Shown here: one piece after another, positions 62,101 through 64,000 of the stretch
How the letters are laid out: the number at the start of each line of letters is the position of its first letter
Position numbering within the stretch: position 1 is the stretch's first letter
Assembly: GCA_025041195.1 (NCBI GenBank)
Contig: JAKCFM010000003.1
Span: forward strand, 186,001 to 250,000
From: Halobacteriales archaeon YIM A00013
GTDB lineage: Archaea; Halobacteriota; Halobacteria; Halobacteriales; Haloarculaceae
Reading direction: 5' to 3'
Length of the DNA: 64,000 nucleotides
Program-made: the position numbers and the translations under genes
Notes under the pieces: generated by a model
Seen by the model: only the letters and a program-made list of their open reading frames with translations
Database searches by the model: none
What the model was told of the DNA's origin: nothing

Positions 62101-63474
62101 TCACTGGATTTCCTCAAGGCCATGGCGAGTGATACGTCCCTCAAGTTGTGGCGCTATATCGTGTGCTTCTACGTAGTCGAGAAGTGGCTCATACTGGCGG
62201 TCAAATACTAGGTGTTCAGCTGCTACGGTCACGCCATGGGAGCGAAAGAAGTTCTCCGGTGCTACAACACTGTAGGTGTTGGACGAATCAATCGGCTCTC
62301 CTCTAACGCTTGCATTGATGAGTTCTCGTTCCTCGTAATCGAATGTCACTGTCGCGCCGCTCATATGGAGATGCCAGAATTCTGGATGAGTTGGATAGTG
62401 ACAGGCACCTCCGGAGGCCAAAATTTCACTCAGTTTCGAACCAGTGATTTCAACCTGGGCAATTGCCTTCTCAAAAGGAATAAGTCGAATGAGATCCCCG
62501 ACAGTTATCGTATCCTGGAGGGTGATTCCCTGAATTCCTCCACTGTGCTGTAGCGCTACCGTCGCGTTGCTCGCACATCGATAGGCGTCAGTAATGAAAT
62601 TTCCGAGTCGTGATTCTCCTTGAAATAGCGTTCGAATTGAGCAAGTGATAGGTGTTGCAACGAAACCGACGACACGATTGATTCCCACGGTCCGACAGTG
62701 TTTCTGGTACTGTTGTTCGACAGTTTGGCTCACCGCTGCCTCGGCAACTGTATGGAGCGTTGCCGTCCACGAGCCATCGTAGATGATTTCACTCAAATCT
62801 ATCCCCTTCCCGGAGGTCCGAACTATGAGTGTATCGTTGATCCAGTCGATACGAGGCCGGTCGTCGAGATCTCCGTCAAGAATTACGTCGATAGCAGCCT
62901 TTCGGGCGAGATCGATCGCATCGTTGTGTCCTGATCGTTCACCGAGATGGGACACACAGAGCACATGATCAACTGACCGATCCCTAAGAGCCTCGATAGC
63001 TTCTACAGCTGCTGGAATGGGATCCGTGAACGTGAGGGATTGGGCACCGGGTGATCGAGTGTCTGTTTTAGGATTTGCAAGTCCAAATACTCCGAGGCGC
63101 TGATTGTCGCGTTCCAGGATGGTCCACGGTCTAATGCCGGCGTCAGCACCGAAGTGCTCTCCATCTTTAATCGCGTTCGCACAGAGCCACGTTTGTGGAG
63201 TACTACGTATCACGGAAATCAGCGTGTCAGTGCCGTAGTCGAAGTCATGGTTTCCAAGCGTGTCAACAACTGCGTCTACCGCAGTAAAAAACGGCTGCGT
63301 GTGTTGGCAATTGGTCGTCAGCGCAAGGGCTCCCGGAGCAATGTTGTCACCAGCACCGATGACGACAGTTTGTCCATCACGCAATTGGGTAATTTTCCCC
63401 GCCATTCGTCCGATCTGTTTGGGGTCATCGTACGTGTCCTCGAGATCCGCATAGTGGAGCAGACGCAGCACCAT
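62101..63474 (-). CDS. 5'-nucleotidase/UshA-family metallophosphoesterase
   Basis: A 457-residue two-domain enzyme. N-terminal metallophosphatase domain: LLHYADLEDTYDD (usually HTND-H), GAGDNIAPG, GNHDFDYG (about residues 75-82), VSHLGERSGHNDA, and ILDGDLDDRPRI where GH.H is usual. The C-terminal domain has the substrate-side motifs GESRLGNFITDAYR, ALQHSGGIQG and VVAPENFFRSHGV. No signal peptide, so it is probably cytoplasmic, unlike bacterial UshA. It would hydrolyse nucleotides or sugar phosphates. The missing first His/Asp pair (YADLED) could alter metal binding. It may be chromosomal rather than part of the island. Confidence 0.85.
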   Translation of the reverse strand: MVLRLLHYADLEDTYDDPKQIGRMAGKITQLRDGQTVVIGAGDNIAPGALALTTNCQHTQPFFTAVDAVVDTLGNHDFDYGTDTLISVIRSTPQTWLCANAIKDGEHFGADAGIRPWTILERDNQRLGVFGLANPKTDTRSPGAQSLTFTDPIPAAVEAIEALRDRSVDHVLCVSHLGERSGHNDAIDLARKAAIDVILDGDLDDRPRIDWINDTLIVRTSGKGIDLSEIIYDGSWTATLHTVAEAAVSQTVEQQYQKHCRTVGINRVVGFVATPITCSIRTLFQGESRLGNFITDAYRCASNATVALQHSGGIQGITLQDTITVGDLIRLIPFEKAIAQVEITGSKLSEILASGGACHYPTHPEFWHLHMSGATVTFDYEERELINASVRGEPIDSSNTYSVVAPENFFRSHGVTVAAEHLVFDRQYEPLLDYVEAHDIAPQLEGRITRHGLEEIQ

Positions 63475-63747
63475 TCTATTGGACGATTGGATGAGCCGTA
63501 GATTAGTGCTCGTGATCCAGTCACAGCTCCTGTACAGGAATTGGCATAGCGTCTCTGTAGCTCGAAGTGTTATCGAAGTTGCAAGGCAAAAATCCGTGGT
63601 TTAGGGCGAGGAGGATGTCAGTGTGTGTTGATAGCCGCCATCGATTTTGAAATAAGCAGAGTGGATATCTCCCGAGAAATTTGGATGAGCTACCAGGATT
63701 TCCCGTAACAACTGAACTATTTGGGAACGGGGTCTGTAACCCAGTGC
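63475..63747. other. Intergenic region between phosphoesterase and dehydrogenase
   Basis: Divergent promoter region; no further gene. Confidence 0.35.
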
Positions 63748-64000
63748 ATGGAGACGTATACGCTGGCTGATCAGACAGCTATCGTTACCGGTGCATCGCG
63801 TGGAATCGGAAAGGTGATTGCCCAGTTGTTTGCTTCAGAGGGCGCCGCCACAGTTCTCTGTTCGCGGTCTGCTGAACGGATCGAAGCTGCTGGTGAGGAT
63901 ATTGAGCAATCGCTGGAAGATAACTGTCCTGGTGAGGTTCACCCAATTGAGTGTGACGTTACCGAAGCGACCGATGTTCAAGCCCTGGTTGATGCCACAG
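63748..64000 (+). CDS. Short-chain dehydrogenase/reductase (partial)
   Basis: The ATG at 63748 opens METYTLADQTAIVTGASRGI followed by GKVIAQLFASEGAATVLCSR. The glycine-rich TGASRGIG motif is the NAD(P)-binding site of classical SDR enzymes, and ECDVTEATDVQALVDAT is the adenine-binding D-V strand. The frame is open to the right edge, so about 84 residues of a usual 250 are visible. It is a metabolic oxidoreductase of unknown substrate. Confidence 0.9.
   Translation, partial: METYTLADQTAIVTGASRGIGKVIAQLFASEGAATVLCSRSAERIEAAGEDIEQSLEDNCPGEVHPIECDVTEATDVQALVDAT

Overview
The window is from a halophilic archaeon of class Halobacteria. The evidence is the very acidic proteins, three transcription factor B (TFB) loci (two intact, one dead), an Orc1/Cdc6 gene flanked by haloarchaeal ORB-type origin repeats, Tat-type lipoprotein signals, leaderless promoters with TATA boxes about 27 nt upstream of the start codon, and many small zinc-ribbon proteins. 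Base composition shifts along the window and about a dozen genes are broken, so this is accessory DNA (a megaplasmid, or an integrated plasmid/genomic island). Its two edges look more ordinary: a Tat lipoprotein on the left, a 5'-nucleotidase-like enzyme and a short-chain dehydrogenase on the right.

Layout. 0-2 kb: two exported proteins. 2-4.5 kb: a replication origin, with ORB repeats and a perfect hairpin, then orc1/cdc6, then eight iterons spaced exactly 59 bp apart. 4.7-8.5 kb: an MrfB-like exonuclease and MrfA-like helicase pair. 8.9-9.8 kb: a dead TFB gene. 9.9-14.1 kb: a 1397-residue nuclease-STAND NTPase of antiviral type. 14.1-20.3 kb: a gene graveyard (SRPBCC, VOC, beta-helix remnants) holding a three-repeat orphan CRISPR. 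20.6-22.3 kb: a primase-polymerase and a zinc protein. 23.6-27.5 kb: two facing copies of a cassette made of a VirD4-like ATPase, an unknown 'X' protein and a small zinc ribbon. 27.7-36.4 kb: two diverged copies of a module made of TFB, a winged-helix protein, a divergent HTH regulator and a Tat-exported protein of unknown family. 37-39 kb: a recombination chimera and a third X gene. 40-45.6 kb: a dead transposase, two membrane zinc peptidases and small regulators. 46-49 kb: a helicase with about ten zinc fingers. 49.4-53.3 kb: BREX relics and a HerA pair. 54.1-57.2 kb: a putative CARF-PIN nuclease with a RecF/SMC-like ATPase. 57.2-60.8 kb: Nudix, Fic-like, DUF1040-like, and a fourth X gene with a zinc ribbon. 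61-64 kb: element relics and metabolic genes.

How the genes may work together (inference). The strongest candidates for an undescribed system are: the duplicated TFB module, in which a dedicated general transcription factor sits with its own regulators and a secreted protein; the X family, whose four genes share position, a promoter at a fixed 22-nt spacing and a link to VirD4-like ATPases and zinc ribbons; and the putative CARF-PIN/ATPase pair, flanked by a live and a dead copy of one zinc-finger gene. All calls come from reading the sequence without database searches.
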